Source of the DNA: Prorocentrum cordatum
Lineage: Eukaryota > Sar > Dinophyceae > Prorocentrales > Prorocentraceae
NCBI GenBank assembly: GCA_963575745.1
Contig: CAUYUJ010007502.1
Span: 181,001 to 245,000 of the forward strand
DNA: 64,000 bases
Direction of reading: 5' to 3'
In this document: piece by piece, positions 37,694 through 49,476 of the stretch
Layout: each line of letters begins with the position of its first letter
Position numbering within the stretch: position 1 is the first letter of the stretch
The notes under the pieces: model-generated
What the model was told of the DNA's origin: nothing
Seen by the model: only the letters and a program-made list of their open reading frames with translations
Databases searched by the model: none
Made by a program: the position numbers and the translations under genes

Positions 37694-40600
37694 GACTCCT
37701 GCCCCTCGTTTCTCCGGCAGACGACGGCCGAGACCGAGGCTTCTCTGCTCTCGCCGACGCAGCAGCAGGCCTCGTCCGACAGCGAGGGCGCGCCTCCCTC
37801 GTCAGGCGTGCGCGCGGACGCGGCCTGCATGCCGAGCTCCAACGCGTCGTTCTCGAGCTGGGTGAACTCGCTGAAGGCAAAAAGGAAGGAGCGTGCGTGC
37901 TCTGAGGCAGAGGTTCGAAGAATCACAAATTGCATAAAACATGCATTTCTCGAGTAGCGGGTCGTCTACAGCATTAATCTGCTCCAAATTTGAGTTGTTC
38001 GTGGAATGTACGGAAGAAACGCGTACCATGTTCGAGGATCTGCGAACGTGATGCGTATGTTTGGGACATGCGACGAGAAAATCGAACTTGGGGTACACCA
38101 ATTCTGCAGACGATCCCCTCCCCGAGCCTTCTGGAGCTCCGCGCGGATCTCCTGGATCGTCGCCAGACCCCCCCCCTTCCCGGGCGCGCGGAGAGCGCCA
38201 GGGCCGGGCGGCTCTGGACCCAGACCCCCGACGTCATGATTTTTTCATGACGTCGACCCCCCGAGGTCTCGACCCATTCCCCGGGACCGGTTTTTCGTCC
38301 CGAATCGTTTTTTGACGCTCCCGAGGGCCGGTGAGGGCCCCCAAAGGCCAAAAATAATGACCCCCCCCCCGTTGTGATTTTTTCATAACTCGAGGGGGTC
38401 TGGGGAGGCGTCGCCCAGGGGGCGTCGAAAGCGCGTGCCTACGGCCAGGAACTGTGGCTCAGCGTGTCGCGCCGCCGGCCCTGCCCCACCACGCTGCCGC
38501 GCGGCGCGCTCCGTCCACGGCCCGCGGTCTCCCCGGGCGTCAAAACGCGGAGCGCACCGACACGACGCGTCCGCTCGCGGGGCCTCGCGCGCCGCGGGGG
38601 CCCCCGCGGCGACACGCTGAGCCGGCACCCCCGGGCCGTGTGCCCGCCTCCTGCCTGGCTCGGGCCGCCTTGGCGTCAGCCGCTCCCGAGTCTCGGAGCG
38701 GCCCTCTGCGGTCGGTGGGGCGCCGCGCGCACGGCTCCGGGCCTCCTGGACGGGGTCCGGGCAGAAGGGGCCTCGGGATCGCGCTGCACCGCCCCTGCGC
38801 CGCGTGACCGCACGCCGTGTTCTGCTCCAGGGCGGGACCCAAGTGGTGTCTTTGGTAATTTCGTGGGCCGTTTTCGTTTCGACTTCGTTTTGCGGTGCAG
38901 GAGGATTCGAGACAAAAGCGAGGGGAAACGAAAACACAGCGTAAACGAAGCACATCGTTTATGTACAGCCCTGTTCTGCTCCCTCCGAGGTGCGTGCGTT
39001 CCTCCAGGCGCATGGCTTCTCCGACGTCAACCAGCTGCGGAGGGCCTCCCGCTTCGGCGCCGTGCGCCGCCCCCTCCACGTGGCCGTCGCGCTGGGCGAC
39101 AAGGCCATCCTCGAGCTGCTGCTCCTGCACGGCGCGGACCCCACGCTGCCCGATGCCGTTGGCCACCTGCCGGGTCACAGGTGCGGGGCGAGCAGGAGCT
39201 CGAAGAGCAAGTCATTGGCGAAGCATCTACACATATTTCTTTTTCTATGTTTTTGTCATCTGTTTTTGTCATCCGGGGGGGTGCGACCCCCCCCCCCCGA
39301 AACGGGACCCCCCGGGATCCGTGGCACGGGGGGAGGCCGGAAATCCTTGCCAAGGAGTGCACGCAGGCAGGTGGCAGTCCCAAATCGGTCGGCGAAAGGC
39401 CAAGAGCTACCCAAGACGGTGCAGGATGGCATCCAGCTAGCCTTGACCCCCGCCGGATGCCCGAAGATCACCCCAATGTCACCCCAAAGAGGCGTTCGAA
39501 CCCCAAACACATCGATGTTCCATCGGTTTTTGTAGGATTTTCGGATGCTCGCTAATTCGGCCTTCCACGCGTCCGAGAACGTTGGAAACGCAATGACAAC
39601 CGCTCCTAGACGGCTCAAAGGAGCCCCATGAGCGCCCGAAGCCGTCCCCAAATTGCCCACAAGAGTCCCCATGACCGCCCCAAACAGACCCCACGACGGC
39701 TTGCGCAAGGCCTTAGAGACGCCACAAACGGTCCAAGATGGCATCATGCAGTCCAGGCCCTTGCTGGATGCTCGAAGGCGCTTCGAATGTCACCTGCAAG
39801 AGGCGCTCGAAACCTTACACGTCTTGATTTTTCTAAACTTTTTTATGCTTTTTCCACTATGTCCTCATTCGGCTTGCCAGGCTTCCGAGAACGCAGGCGA
39901 GGCACCAAAAACCTGCCCCGACTCCAGCAAAGCCGTACGGGGGCCCAAGACGGCTCCTAAACTGCCCACAGGCGGCCCCATGACCACCCCAAATTGACCC
40001 CAAGGCGGCCGGCGGAAGGCCCAAGACACGCCCCAGACGGTCCAAAATGGCACCAAGTTGGCCTTGGCCCTCGTCGGATGCCTTCAGGCGACCCGACAGG
40101 TTCCTCCAGGACGCGCTTGAACCCGAAACAACACGGATGATTCAGTGACGTTGTAAGATTCACTACCATTAGTTCCGTCGGCCTGCAGGGTGTCCGAAAC
40201 ATGGTCAAAGCTTCGAACACCTAGGGGGCCACATGCGAACCCTACCCCTACCCCCCACGATTTCTGAGGGGGAGGGTGGGGTTCATGTCGCTCAGGAGCT
40301 CCCAAACGAAGTGAGCCCCACCCTCCCCCTCAGAAATCGTGGGGGGGGGGGGTAGGGTTCGCATGTGGCCCCCTAACACCGCTCCAACTAAACCCAAACG
40401 CGCTTCCTGAATCCCCAAAGCGGCCCCACGAGGGCCTGGGACGGTCCCCAACCTGCCCATGGGCGACGCCCTGACGGCCAGGGGAGGCCCCAACACGATC
40501 CAAATAAGCATCCTCATTATTTAGGAAGGCGCCATGAAGGCCCTAGACGACTCCCAAACGGCCCATAGGTGGCTCCATGACAGGCCGGGGGCACCGTCTG

Positions 40601-42296
40601 GACGCTCCTCAACAGGGCCACCCAGGCATTCCAGCTCTCCAGGGCGCCTTCTCAACGTTCACCCAAGCGTGCAACCGGGCGAGCGGCAGTCCCAAGACGC
40701 CCCGAAGATAGTCCGAGGTGGCTCCGAGATAGGCCACAAGGCCCTCACACCCCTGCAGGCCCCCATGTAGATCCCTGAGTCCTCGCCCTCTCATATGGCC
40801 TTTCATTGCGGAAAGCAGCAGTTTGCCCACAACGCTAGGTTCGCAACCTTTTTTCTGAAATTCTGTTGCGCACCCAGGACTTCACCAGTTTCGATGTACG
40901 CCATTCCGTACGCCCGTGGTCTCCGACTCACAGCCTTTGCCCGTCCCAAGTTGATTGCCCCTTTCTCCCTTTCCCCCGCTTCTCCGCGATCATAGTGGCC
41001 TCCGGCCTGTGCCGCCGATCCGGGGTGCTTTTGATGCTATTGTTGGGATGGGCGATGACGACGACAACGGACGACCAACGGTCGACGAGTGGGATCATTA
41101 CGACGACGACCGACGAACGGGTTAACGACGACGGTTGACGACGACGATGACGACGACGACGTCGACGACGACGACCACGACGTCGACGGCGACGACGACT
41201 GACGGCGAACGGCTGCCGACGGCCGACGACCGACGAGGAGGGCGAGGAGGAGGAGGGCGAGGAGGAGGAGGAGGAGGACGAGGAGGAGGAGGAGGAGGAA
41301 GAGGAGGCTGATGATGATGACGATGACAGTGACGTTTACGATTCTGTTGTGGCCTTCGGCCAATGCCGCCACCGTGCCTGGGTGGTGTCGGAGGGAACTT
41401 CAGTGTTCGTTGGGATCTCGTGGTAGGTCTCTCGGGGGCCTCCTGGGTGCACTTTTGAGGCATCCTGGGAGCCGTTGTGGGGACCCTCGGGGCCTTTTTG
41501 GGGCCTCTTGGGGGCCTCTTCTGGGCCTCTTGGGTCCTGCTGGGGGCCTCTTGGGGGCCTCTTGGGACCTTTGGGACCCTCTTAGGGGGCCTCTTGGGCC
41601 TCCTAGGGGCTTCTGGAGGCCGAGGGCTCGAATTTTCCGTTCGCGTTCTCCGTCTGGCTCCTCTCTTGGAGCCGTCTTGAGAGCCTCTGGGGCCGTCTTG
41701 GGGATTTCTTGGGCAGTCTTGGGGCTCTCCTGGGCCGTCTGGGGGCCATTTTGGGAGCCTCTTGGGATCTTGGAGGCCTCTGGGGCCGTTTTGGAGCGTC
41801 GGGAAGCCGAAAAGGCGGGAAAGTAAATCGTACAATGTATGATTTTGGGTTCTAAGGGTCCTCTTCTGAGGGCTCTTGGAGGCTACTTGCAGCGTCTCGG
41901 CGGCCTCTTGGGCCGTCTGGAGGTCATCTTCGGCGTCCTGGAGCGCTCTTTGGGCGTCTCGGGGGCTTCTGGGGCCGTCTTGGGAGCTCTTGGAGCCCTC
42001 TTGTCCCGTCTTGGCGCCCTCGTGGGTCTGGAGAAGCCCCCCCCCGGAAAAAGCGGACCATAACTCGTCCCCCCCTCCCCCCATTCCATGGCAGAGCCCC
42101 CCCGCCCCCCCCCCCCCAGCAGAGCTGAAGCTCAGGCTCTAGGCTTGAGGCTATAGGTGAGACTTCTTCGAACTCACGCGCCGGATCGGCGGATACGAGC
42201 CAGCGAGCACGCCTCAAAGGGAAAGAGGAAGGCGCGACAGGCCAACCGCTCCAAAGCTTCAAGGAACAAGGTGCGTGGCACGAAGCGCCAATGCAG

Positions 42297-42344
<48 letters not shown>

Positions 42345-42960
42345 ACTTTCGACGCTCCGCGCGGGTTCCTTGGATCGTCGCCGGGCCCCCCCCAGCGGCG
42401 CTTCCGGCGCCGCCCCCGGGGGGTCGGCGACTACAATTGGTACGGTTACGCCAGGGTGCGGTTTGCGAGTTGCTTTGTGGCGGCATTTCCGGGGCCTCTG
42501 TGAGAGACAATGTCATTTCTGTCGTCGTTTCGAGCGACACTGTCATTCTCGATTTTGCTCCACTGTATTAGAAGGAGCGATAGTGTCATGTGATTCGGCC
42601 GCATTGAGTGACAGTGTCATCCGTTTCCCGGGGCGGGAGGGGCAGATATGACGGGAGGCAAACCGCACCCTTTGCAAACCGCACCCATTGTAGTCGCCGC
42701 CCCCGGCGCGCTTCGCACGCCCATGGGAGGGGAGTCCAGGGCCGATCCCAAGCGATCCGCGTGGACCGTTCATGCAGCTCTTTCTCCAAGGAGCGCCCAG
42801 TGCAGCTGGGAGGGCTGGGACGAGACGCGGCGGGCGGCGGAGGCCGCAGCAAGCCACACGCGCAAGCGCCACGAGGTCCGCCGGCCGAGCTCGTGGGAGC
42901 ACTTGTTCGACCATCTCAGGCAGGACCCGCTGCTGGACGGCTGCCCCAAGGCAGAGCTCA
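37694..42960 (+). CDS. Ankyrin-repeat protein gene fragment, 3 exons
   Basis: Exon a starts at 37694 after CTCTCCTGCAG and encodes DSCPSFLRQTTAETEASLLS ... FSSWVNSLKAKRK, ending near 37890 with a possible GA donor (AAG|GAGCGT). Exon b (38990-39180) follows CTCCGAG| and encodes VRAFLQAHGFSDVNQLRRASRF, then RRPLHVAVALGDKAILELLL, then LHGADPTLPDAVGHLPGHR. This is a recognisable ankyrin repeat (PLHxAxxxGxxxxxxLLLxxGADPxxxDxxG), ending at CACAG|GTGCGG in phase 2. Exon c starts at 42791 after TTTCTCCAAG| in matching phase 2 and encodes SAQCSWEGWDETRRAAEAAA ... WEHLFDHLRQDPLLDGCPK, ending near 42950. Phases agree at both joins. The KRK-VRAFLQAHGF-SDVN lead-in is a form I recall from dinoflagellate ankyrin proteins. 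The first and last exons of the gene are not identified. A protein-interaction role is inferred from the repeat only. Confidence 0.5.
38228..38254. repeat. GACGTCATGA palindrome with flanking repeat
   Basis: A palindrome of GACGTCATGA, T-run and TCATGACGTC, followed by CCGGTTTTTCGTCCCGAATC. The palindrome plus ~130 bp of flank is repeated inverted at about 45650-45800, and the flank alone near 43300-43380. This is an intron-located dispersed repeat. Confidence 0.75.
39390..40790 (-). repeat. CTTGGG-rich dispersed repeat, minus copies
   Basis: About 1.4 kb of CCCCAAG/CCAAGACGGTCC-type sequence, the reverse complement of blocks at 41.4, 44.0, 47.4, 62.0 and 62.9 kb. It includes two cores of the type TTCGGCTTGCC...CGAGAACG (about 39560-39590 and 39870-39895). 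It lies inside the intron between exons b and c of the ankyrin gene. Confidence 0.65.
40222..40375. repeat. Long snapback repeat
   Basis: Arms of about 62 bp (40222-40283 and 40313-40375), nearly perfect reverse complements, differ mainly in a C-run. The loop is about 29 bp. The arms begin TAGGGGGCCACATGCGAACC. It could fold into a strong hairpin in DNA or in an intron transcript. Confidence 0.8.
41040..41310 (+). repeat. (GAC)n then (GGA)n tracts
   Basis: GACGACGACG with heptamer-like CGACCGACGA variants (41050-41230), followed by GAGGAGGAGG (41230-41310). No gene is seen. Confidence 0.85.
41380..42060 (+). repeat. CTTGGG-rich dispersed repeat
   Basis: Irregular CTCTTGGGGGCCTCTTGGG words. 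Two landmarks are shared with other copies: GCCGAGGGCTCGAA(T/A)(T/A)(T/G)TCCG (about 41616) and GGAGCGTCGGxxAGCCGAAAAGGCG (about 41790-41815). Frames read LGASWGPLGGLLG. Confidence 0.7.
42300..42340 (+). repeat. (TA)n microsatellite
   Basis: About 20 uninterrupted TA units, rare in this GC-rich window. Confidence 0.95.
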
Positions 42961-43269
42961 GCTCAGGAGGGAAAAAAACACACAGACACAATTAATCCTC
43001 GATTCCCAGGAAAATATGGGAAAATATGGGAATTGGGGGGGAAGACAAAAACCCAGAAAATATGGGAAAATATGGGTTCTATTTTTATTTGTGTGTATTT
43101 ATTTGTGTGTCCTAATTTCCCTTTATCAGCATCGTTTCGCTCATCCCTGTCCCCATCGGGCCGCGGCATCTCAGCCCCACCCTCACACCGCCCCAGAGGG
43201 GGATATACCTTTCGAAGTTCGGAGGGAACAGCCTAGATCCCCAGACGTGCGACGTCCAGATTGTTTTAG

Positions 43270-44035
43270 CACGGGGCCCCGGAAGTCCCGAGCCTTTCCC
43301 CGTGACCGGTTTTTCATCCCGAGTCGTTTTTTGACGGTCCCGAGGCCCGGCGAGGGACCCCCAAGGTTTTTTTCGACGCGATCATGCCTGGGTCTCCATC
43401 GATAGGGGGGGTAACTCGGCCAGTGGGGCCCCGGCCACGCCAGTGGGGCGGGGATCATGAAAACAACGATGCTCAAGAGCGGGCAGGCTGTGGCGCCAGC
43501 GGGAGGCGCGGGCCTGTGCGAGAGGGAGCGCGGGGTGGAGCGGGGCGCACAGCCGGTCCGGCGTCCGCGAGGCCCAGACTGAGGTCTCCCCTGACTTCCC
43601 GAGGCCAGCGCCGCTTCGCGGTCGGCACTATTGCAACTGGTGCCCTCGCCGGCACTCCATACTCCACTCCACCCTAGTTTCAGGGGAGCGTAAGACCTGG
43701 GTTTGCCAGGACTCGGGTTCGCCATCGTTTTTTGACGACCGCGACTCGGATTTTGACGAGGAGGAGTTTCGTGGGATGTCTGCAGCGGGAGGCCTCGTCA
43801 AAATGCAGGCTCGGCCTCGTCATTTTTTTGACGACCTCGTCGGGGATTTCCGAGTCCCCTGTACCCAGGTCTTACGTCCCCCTGATAGTCACTAGGGTCC
43901 AGAAGAAGCACAGTGCGCAGCTGGACAGCCAGATGTTGAGAGCGTGCTCCTCCTCCATGTGGTTCCCGCGAGAGAGCAGGGCTCGATAATTGTGCACGCG
44001 CGCGCGCGCGCACGTTCCTCGGCCGTGCGGGCCCC
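43270..44035. other. GC-rich spacer with dispersed repeat copy
   Basis: About 43300-43380 is the CCGGTTTTTC(A/G)TCCCGA repeat also seen at 38270 and, inverted, at 45700. An alternating (CG)n run sits at about 43996-44011. No gene is recognised. Confidence 0.5.
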
Positions 44036-44039
44036 TCCA

Positions 44040-44470
44040 CGCACGCTGAACCCACCCCCTCGCGCTCTTGGGGGCCTCTTGGGGGCCTCGTAGTGCCTCT
44101 CCAGGGCCTCGTGGGGGCGTGCGGGGGCGGAAGGCTGGAATTGTGGGTTCGTGTTCCCCCTCTTGGGCCCCTCTTGGGGCCGCTCTGGACCGTCTTGGGG
44201 GCCCTCTTGGGCCGTTCTGGGGCATTCTCGAGTCACCTCGGGGCTCCCAACAAGGCCTTCTGACGCCGTCTTGGGGGTTTCTTCAGGGCCTCTTGGACCT
44301 TCTTGGGACAGCCTCGGGCGCCTCTGGAGCCGTCTTGGAGCGTCTGAAGCCCGAAAAGGCTCGAACGCAAAAATCAATCAAACACTTCCGGGAAAATGCT
44401 ACTCCTCGGCGGGGTCCTCTTGGAGCCTTCTGGGGCCGTCCGAGATCCCTGGAGGCCGTCTTCAGCTGTC
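44040..44470 (+). repeat. CTTGGG-rich dispersed repeat
   Basis: Same family as 41380-42060, with the GGAGCGTCTGAAGCCCGAAA landmark at about 44336. Confidence 0.7.
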
Positions 44471-44679
44471 CGATCGCCCTTGGGGCCCCAGGGGGTGCGG
44501 GGGAGTTTTTGACAAAGTGGGACGGCCCGGGGTCTGGGGACCTCGTTCCCATTACGTGATACCGATAGGACCACCCGACGGGTGATAAAGAGGTTCGGGG
44601 GGGAAGGGGGAGGCGGTCGATTTGCGATGGCTCTGTGCTCTTGGGTGTGTTCTTCCACTTTGTAAGTATCGCGCACATG

Positions 44680-45480
44680 TTCCTATATATATATATATAT
44701 CGGCATACCGATTTAGTTGTCTACTTCGGAGGACAATCGATACATATATATATATATGTATATATACACATATCGATATATATGTATATATGTAGTTAGC
44801 TATATGTATATATGTATGCATATATATGTCCAGTCGAATCTAATCGAAGCACAGCTAATCCCATCACATCTCATATCATCGAATGTGCATATATGTTTGT
44901 CTGTCTGTCTGTCGATCGATCTGTCCATCATATTCTATACACTTCTTAGTTATGTCTATATGTCTATGAATCTAACTAAAAACCATCAGGGCTACCATCA
45001 GGACAACCATCGGGACAACCATCGGGACAACCATTGGGACAACCATCGGGACAACCATCGGGACAGCCATCGGGACAGCCATCGGGACAACCATCGGGAC
45101 AACCATCGGGACAAGTATTGTGACACCCATATCTATATACGTATATATGTATATATACCTGTCTAACTATCTATCTATCTATTTATCTATCCATATATAT
45201 ATACACCTATCCATTATTCTATATGTATGGTCATATGTATATACGTTTCTCTAGATATGTTTGTATATATGTATGCCGATTTATCTATGTGTATATATAT
45301 ATATACTTATCGATCTATCCATCTATCAGCCATCAGGGCAAACATCAGGACAACCATCGGGGCCACCATCGGGACCACCATCGGGACAACCATCGGGACA
45401 ACCATCGGGACAACCCCAACCATCGGGACAACCGCTGGGACAATCGCCGGGACAACCGGGGCCACGCCCGGCGCACGGGG
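44680..45480 (+). repeat. (TA)n-rich block with two 12-bp minisatellites
   Basis: TATATA and CGATATATAT runs at 44683-44830 and 45130-45320 surround two arrays of GGGACAACCATC (about 44986-45122 and 45326-45470, the second with CACCATCGGGAC variants). Frames read HRDN or SGQP cycles. Confidence 0.85.
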
Positions 45481-45889
45481 GGGGTTGGCCCTTTTGGCAA
45501 TAGATGGCCTCTGACAGGGATGGACTTCGCGCAGCTTCGCTTCGCCCGCACGCAAGACACGAACCGAAACCGAAGCCGATTTTCCGGTTGGGGTCACTTC
45601 CGCTCCAACCCCCCAACCTCCGATCCCAGACCCCCTCGAGCTATGAAAAAACCACGACGGGAGGTTTTTCATTATTTTTGGCCTTTGGGGGCCCTTGCCG
45701 GCCCTCGGAACCGTCAAAAAACGACTCAGGACGAAAAACCGGTCCCAGGGAATGGGCCGAGACCATGGGGGGTCGACGTCATGAAAAAATCATGACGTCG
45801 GGGGTCTGGGATATGCGCGGCTCCCATCAAAAAGGAGGTCGGGCCCCGACGTCAGCGAGGCCGTGGAGGCGCCGAAACCGCCCCCGGGT

Positions 45890-46015
45890 CGGCCTGTACC
45901 CATTGGCTGAAGGCGATTCAGGGATCTGGGATTCTGTGTCCCACCTGTACCCATCGGCTGAAGGAGATTCAAGGATCTGGGACTCTGTGTCCCGCCTGTA
46001 CCCATCTGCGACGCA
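45890..46015 (+). repeat. 57-bp tandem repeat, about two units
   Basis: Units contain CCTGTACCCATxGGCTGAAG and GATCTGGGA(T/C)TCTGTGTCCC. They start near 45893 and 45950, with a partial third start at 46005. Confidence 0.8.
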
Positions 46016-47130
46016 TTGGTGCGTTGTCGACTTGCGTGGCACGCCCCCTTTACCTGCGTGGGGACCTCGTGTCTTGCCTGTACGCATTGGGTTTTGTCCT
46101 CACGTGAGCACCCCGGTGGAAGCTGGCGCGACTTCGGCTGGCGCGGGATGCCGGCCTCTCTCCTCCCTGTTCGCTTTCTCCCCCCCCGCTCGCCCCCCCC
46201 CCCTCCTATCGCGGCGGCGCCCGGCACAGCGCGGCCCCGGCCCGGTGCTGGGCATTGCACCTTGCCGCTTCGGCGGCCCCGCTTGCCTTGGGCAGCGCGG
46301 CTGAGGCCCGGCCCTCGGCTATGCGGTCGTCAACGCATCGTGTGTGGCTCCCGCCCGTCTTCACGCGCTGACTGTGCAGGACAGGTTTCCTCCTTGCACA
46401 CCGTCGACATCCAGTCGGGCACAGACTGCCCTGCTTCTGGCCGCATCCGTTGGCTGCTTCCTGAACGTTGATTGGACTACCACCCCAGACCGCTACCGAC
46501 CACCCGGTGGCACAACGCTGCACATCGTCCTCGTGGTCCTCCTCATTTCCTGGGCCTCTCCTCGCCATTTGGTGGCACAAGTTTTTTCATCGCCTACGTG
46601 GTGGACTTCTACCCCCCGGACGTCGACCTGGTTATACGTCCTTCCGCACGCAGCACCCGGGGATGGTGATTTTGACGCGCCGTCGACGGCAACGCCACAC
46701 CGCTCACCCTCCGGGGCCTCACCTCCGGCTCCTGTCCAAGGTGTACTTTTTCCTGTGCAAGCTCTCCAGCGCCGCCTGCACCCCGCGCCCTCCGGCCGCC
46801 TGAGGCCTCGCCAGCCCGCGCCCTGTTTCCCCAATTCGTGCTTTGCGCGGCCCGCCTAGCTCTTAACCGGAAGAAGCTCGCTCTCGACCCGCAGACCAAA
46901 ATTGTTACTTGTAGGTTTGGACGGCGCGCGGCCTTTCCGTTTGCGCCCGCGATCAAAAAATCCCCACTGGCCCCTTCAGAAACCTTGCCCATGAGAGTTG
47001 AGGGAAAAATTGGCAAAGAGACACATCTAGAGAAACAGAGCGAGCAACCAGGGTGAACCGAGAGACTTCTGGGAGCAAGGGGGGGGCCTTGGAAGGTCTC
47101 TTCGGGCCATCCCTGGGGGCCGCGTGGGGG
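46016..47130. other. Unique stretch, no gene recognised
   Basis: Fairly even composition with open frames of 100-170 codons on both strands that overlap one another. None has a recognisable domain or convincing splice borders. An exon is possible but not supported. Confidence 0.35.
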
Positions 47131-47389
47131 CGAGGGGACGAGGAGGAAGAGGAGGAGGAGGAGGAGGACGACGACGAGGAGGACGAGGACGCGGATGAGG
47201 ACGAGGACGAGGAGGACGAGGACTAGAACGAGGACGACGCATTCTAGAGGTATTATTGCGGTTGCTGCTGCTGGTGTTCGCTGGGAGTTTTGAGTTTTTT
47301 TTGCTTTCGGAACCCTCTTTGTAACCCCGGAAGGCTTCTTGCGATCATCTTGGAAGCCATCGATTACAGGATGGGGGGTCCCCAAGTCA

Positions 47390-47680
47390 GCTCCCCCATC
47401 AGGGGCCCGCGAACCGTTCTTGGGGCTCTCTTGGAGCGCTCTTGGGCGATCTTGGAGCGGTATTGGGGCTGTTTGGGGCATCTTGGGAGCCATCTTGAGC
47501 CAGTTTGGGCCATCTGAGCCATCTTGGAGGTCATCTCGGACGCCCTGAGACCGCTCGGGGGCCTCTTGGGGCCTCTCGGGTGCCTCTTGGGGCCCTCTTG
47601 GGACTCTCTTGGAACCCTCTTGGGGCTCTCTTGGTGCCCTCTCGGGAGCTGTGGGGCGCCTCTGGGAGGGCCGTCTTGGA
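47390..47680 (+). repeat. CTTGGG-rich dispersed repeat, short copy
   Basis: CTCTTGGAGCGCTCTTGGGC-type words, without the conserved landmark core. Confidence 0.65.
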
Positions 47681-48039
47681 GACCATCGGTCAAAGGAGGG
47701 GGGGTCCTAGATTTGCCTCCTCCCCTCGGGGGCCACGATCCACGTGAGGGGTGTCAAAAATTGGCCCTCCCAGGGGCCGAAGAAGGGCCCTCTGACACAT
47801 CGCGGGGCGCCCCCTCCAGATCCAAGGACGGGGACAGGGGGAGTGATAAGCCCCTCCCCGAAGGGGAAGAGGCGTTTTTGGAAGAGGACAGAAACCTCTC
47901 GCCCAGAGGGCTGAGGAGGAGGAGGGGGAGGAGGAGGGAGGAAGAGGAGGAGGAGGAGGAGGAGGAGGAGGAGAACATGGAGGTCGCATGTCAGGGAGTG
48001 GGACTAGGAATCCAAAGTTCTCAACACCATGTTAGGGCC

Positions 48040-48250
48040 CATTTCGATCCGTTCGATCCGATTCGATGTCGGTTCTGGCCGGCTCGATTCGACTCGATTC
48101 CGATGCTTGGGCGATGCGATTCGGCTCGGTGTTTGCATGGCGCTGCTGTGCATCCTGGCGCCGCCGATTCGATTCGATTCCGACTGCGTGCCGATGCAGT
48201 CCGATCCGATGCAAATTTCGATTCGACCCGATGTGCCGATTCGATGCTGA
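48040..48250 (+). repeat. Degenerate (GATTC)n repeat
   Basis: About 20 copies of CGATTCGATTC-like words with C/T changes. Frames give SNRI/RFDS repeats. Confidence 0.8.
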
Positions 48251-49190
48251 TGCTGACTGATCTTTGTCGTGACCTCAAATGGTTTAGTCAACGCGGCGGG
48301 AGTCTTCGTGGACCGACTGCAGAAACGGGCAACCGTCGGCCTGTCGGGGCATTTTTCAACTGAGCAAGCAGACAGCACTAGTGCGTGGACGTTCCTTTCG
48401 GAGTTTGCCCAGGAGGCTGCAGACCCTGGGTCATCCCTTATCTAATGAGGCGGCGTAGATGTCCATGAGCAAGCACCAGTTGTGTTCCAGTCGCTTCCAG
48501 ACCCTGAATTCCTCATCCAATGCTCTCTCATCAAATGCCCTCACCGTAGCATAATGTGGTGGATTTGGGCCGTCGTGCCACCGAGTGGCGCAGGGTGATC
48601 GTCCACATGCGGCGCTCGCAACGCGGCTTTCTGTTCCAAGCCGTTTTGGTGTTTTTCGTTTCGTTCCGAATCATCCCTCTGCGGTCTGTTGGGCGCCACA
48701 CGGACAACACAGCGTGTCGCGCCTGATGGGGCAGCGTGGAGTAGCAAATCTTCTTAGGCCAGTTTGGCCTGACTGGCCTCCGAGTCTCGAAGCGGCCCTC
48801 CACGGTATGTTGAGCGCCCCGCGCACAGCATTGCGTGCTGCGCTTCACGGTGCAGAGCCTTGCCACCAGCGCTGGCGCACCTGTTTTGTGCACATATGCC
48901 ACCTTTTTCAAAGTTTTAAGCACTGCGCGTCATAGCGCCCACCTCTTAGGTGCCATCTTTCCATATCTCAGCTGCGGCCGTACTTTTCAGCGCCTCCCCA
49001 GTGAGGGAATTTAAGGGCCAGCGGGGCGAAACGATGTAACACTCTGGAGCTTGAGGGTGGGTGGGGGGGAAGCTCGACTGTTGACGGCGCTCACGCAAAG
49101 CAGCTGGAAATTCACTCGGGCACGCTGCTGGATTTCGAGCGCTCGCACTGTCGGGTGTGGGCGTACGTGTGACAGTTGCTTCTTTTAATG
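48251..49190. other. Spacer with partial dispersed repeat
   Basis: About 48610-48860 contains two partial copies of the CGGCCCTCCxCGGT-GTTG-GCGCC repeat seen at 31640 and 38700. No gene is identified. Confidence 0.4.
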
Positions 49191-49197
49191 ATCCCGG

Positions 49198-49199
49198 GT

Positions 49200-49249
<50 letters not shown>

Positions 49250-49256
49250 CACGACG

Positions 49257-49299
<43 letters not shown>

Positions 49300-49442
49300 T
49301 GGACGACGACCACGACGACGCGGACGATGACGGCTGCGGCGACGACGGCGACGACGGCGACGCCGACGCCGACGCCGATGCCGATTCCGCTGACGCCGCC
49401 GACGCCGACGCCGCCACCGCCACCGCCGCCGATGCCGCCGCG

Positions 49443-49476
<34 letters not shown>

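Noticed and set aside
44986-45470. Regular GGGACAACCATC array considered as a CRISPR
   Set aside because: Units are contiguous 12-mers without unique spacers, and the context is eukaryotic.
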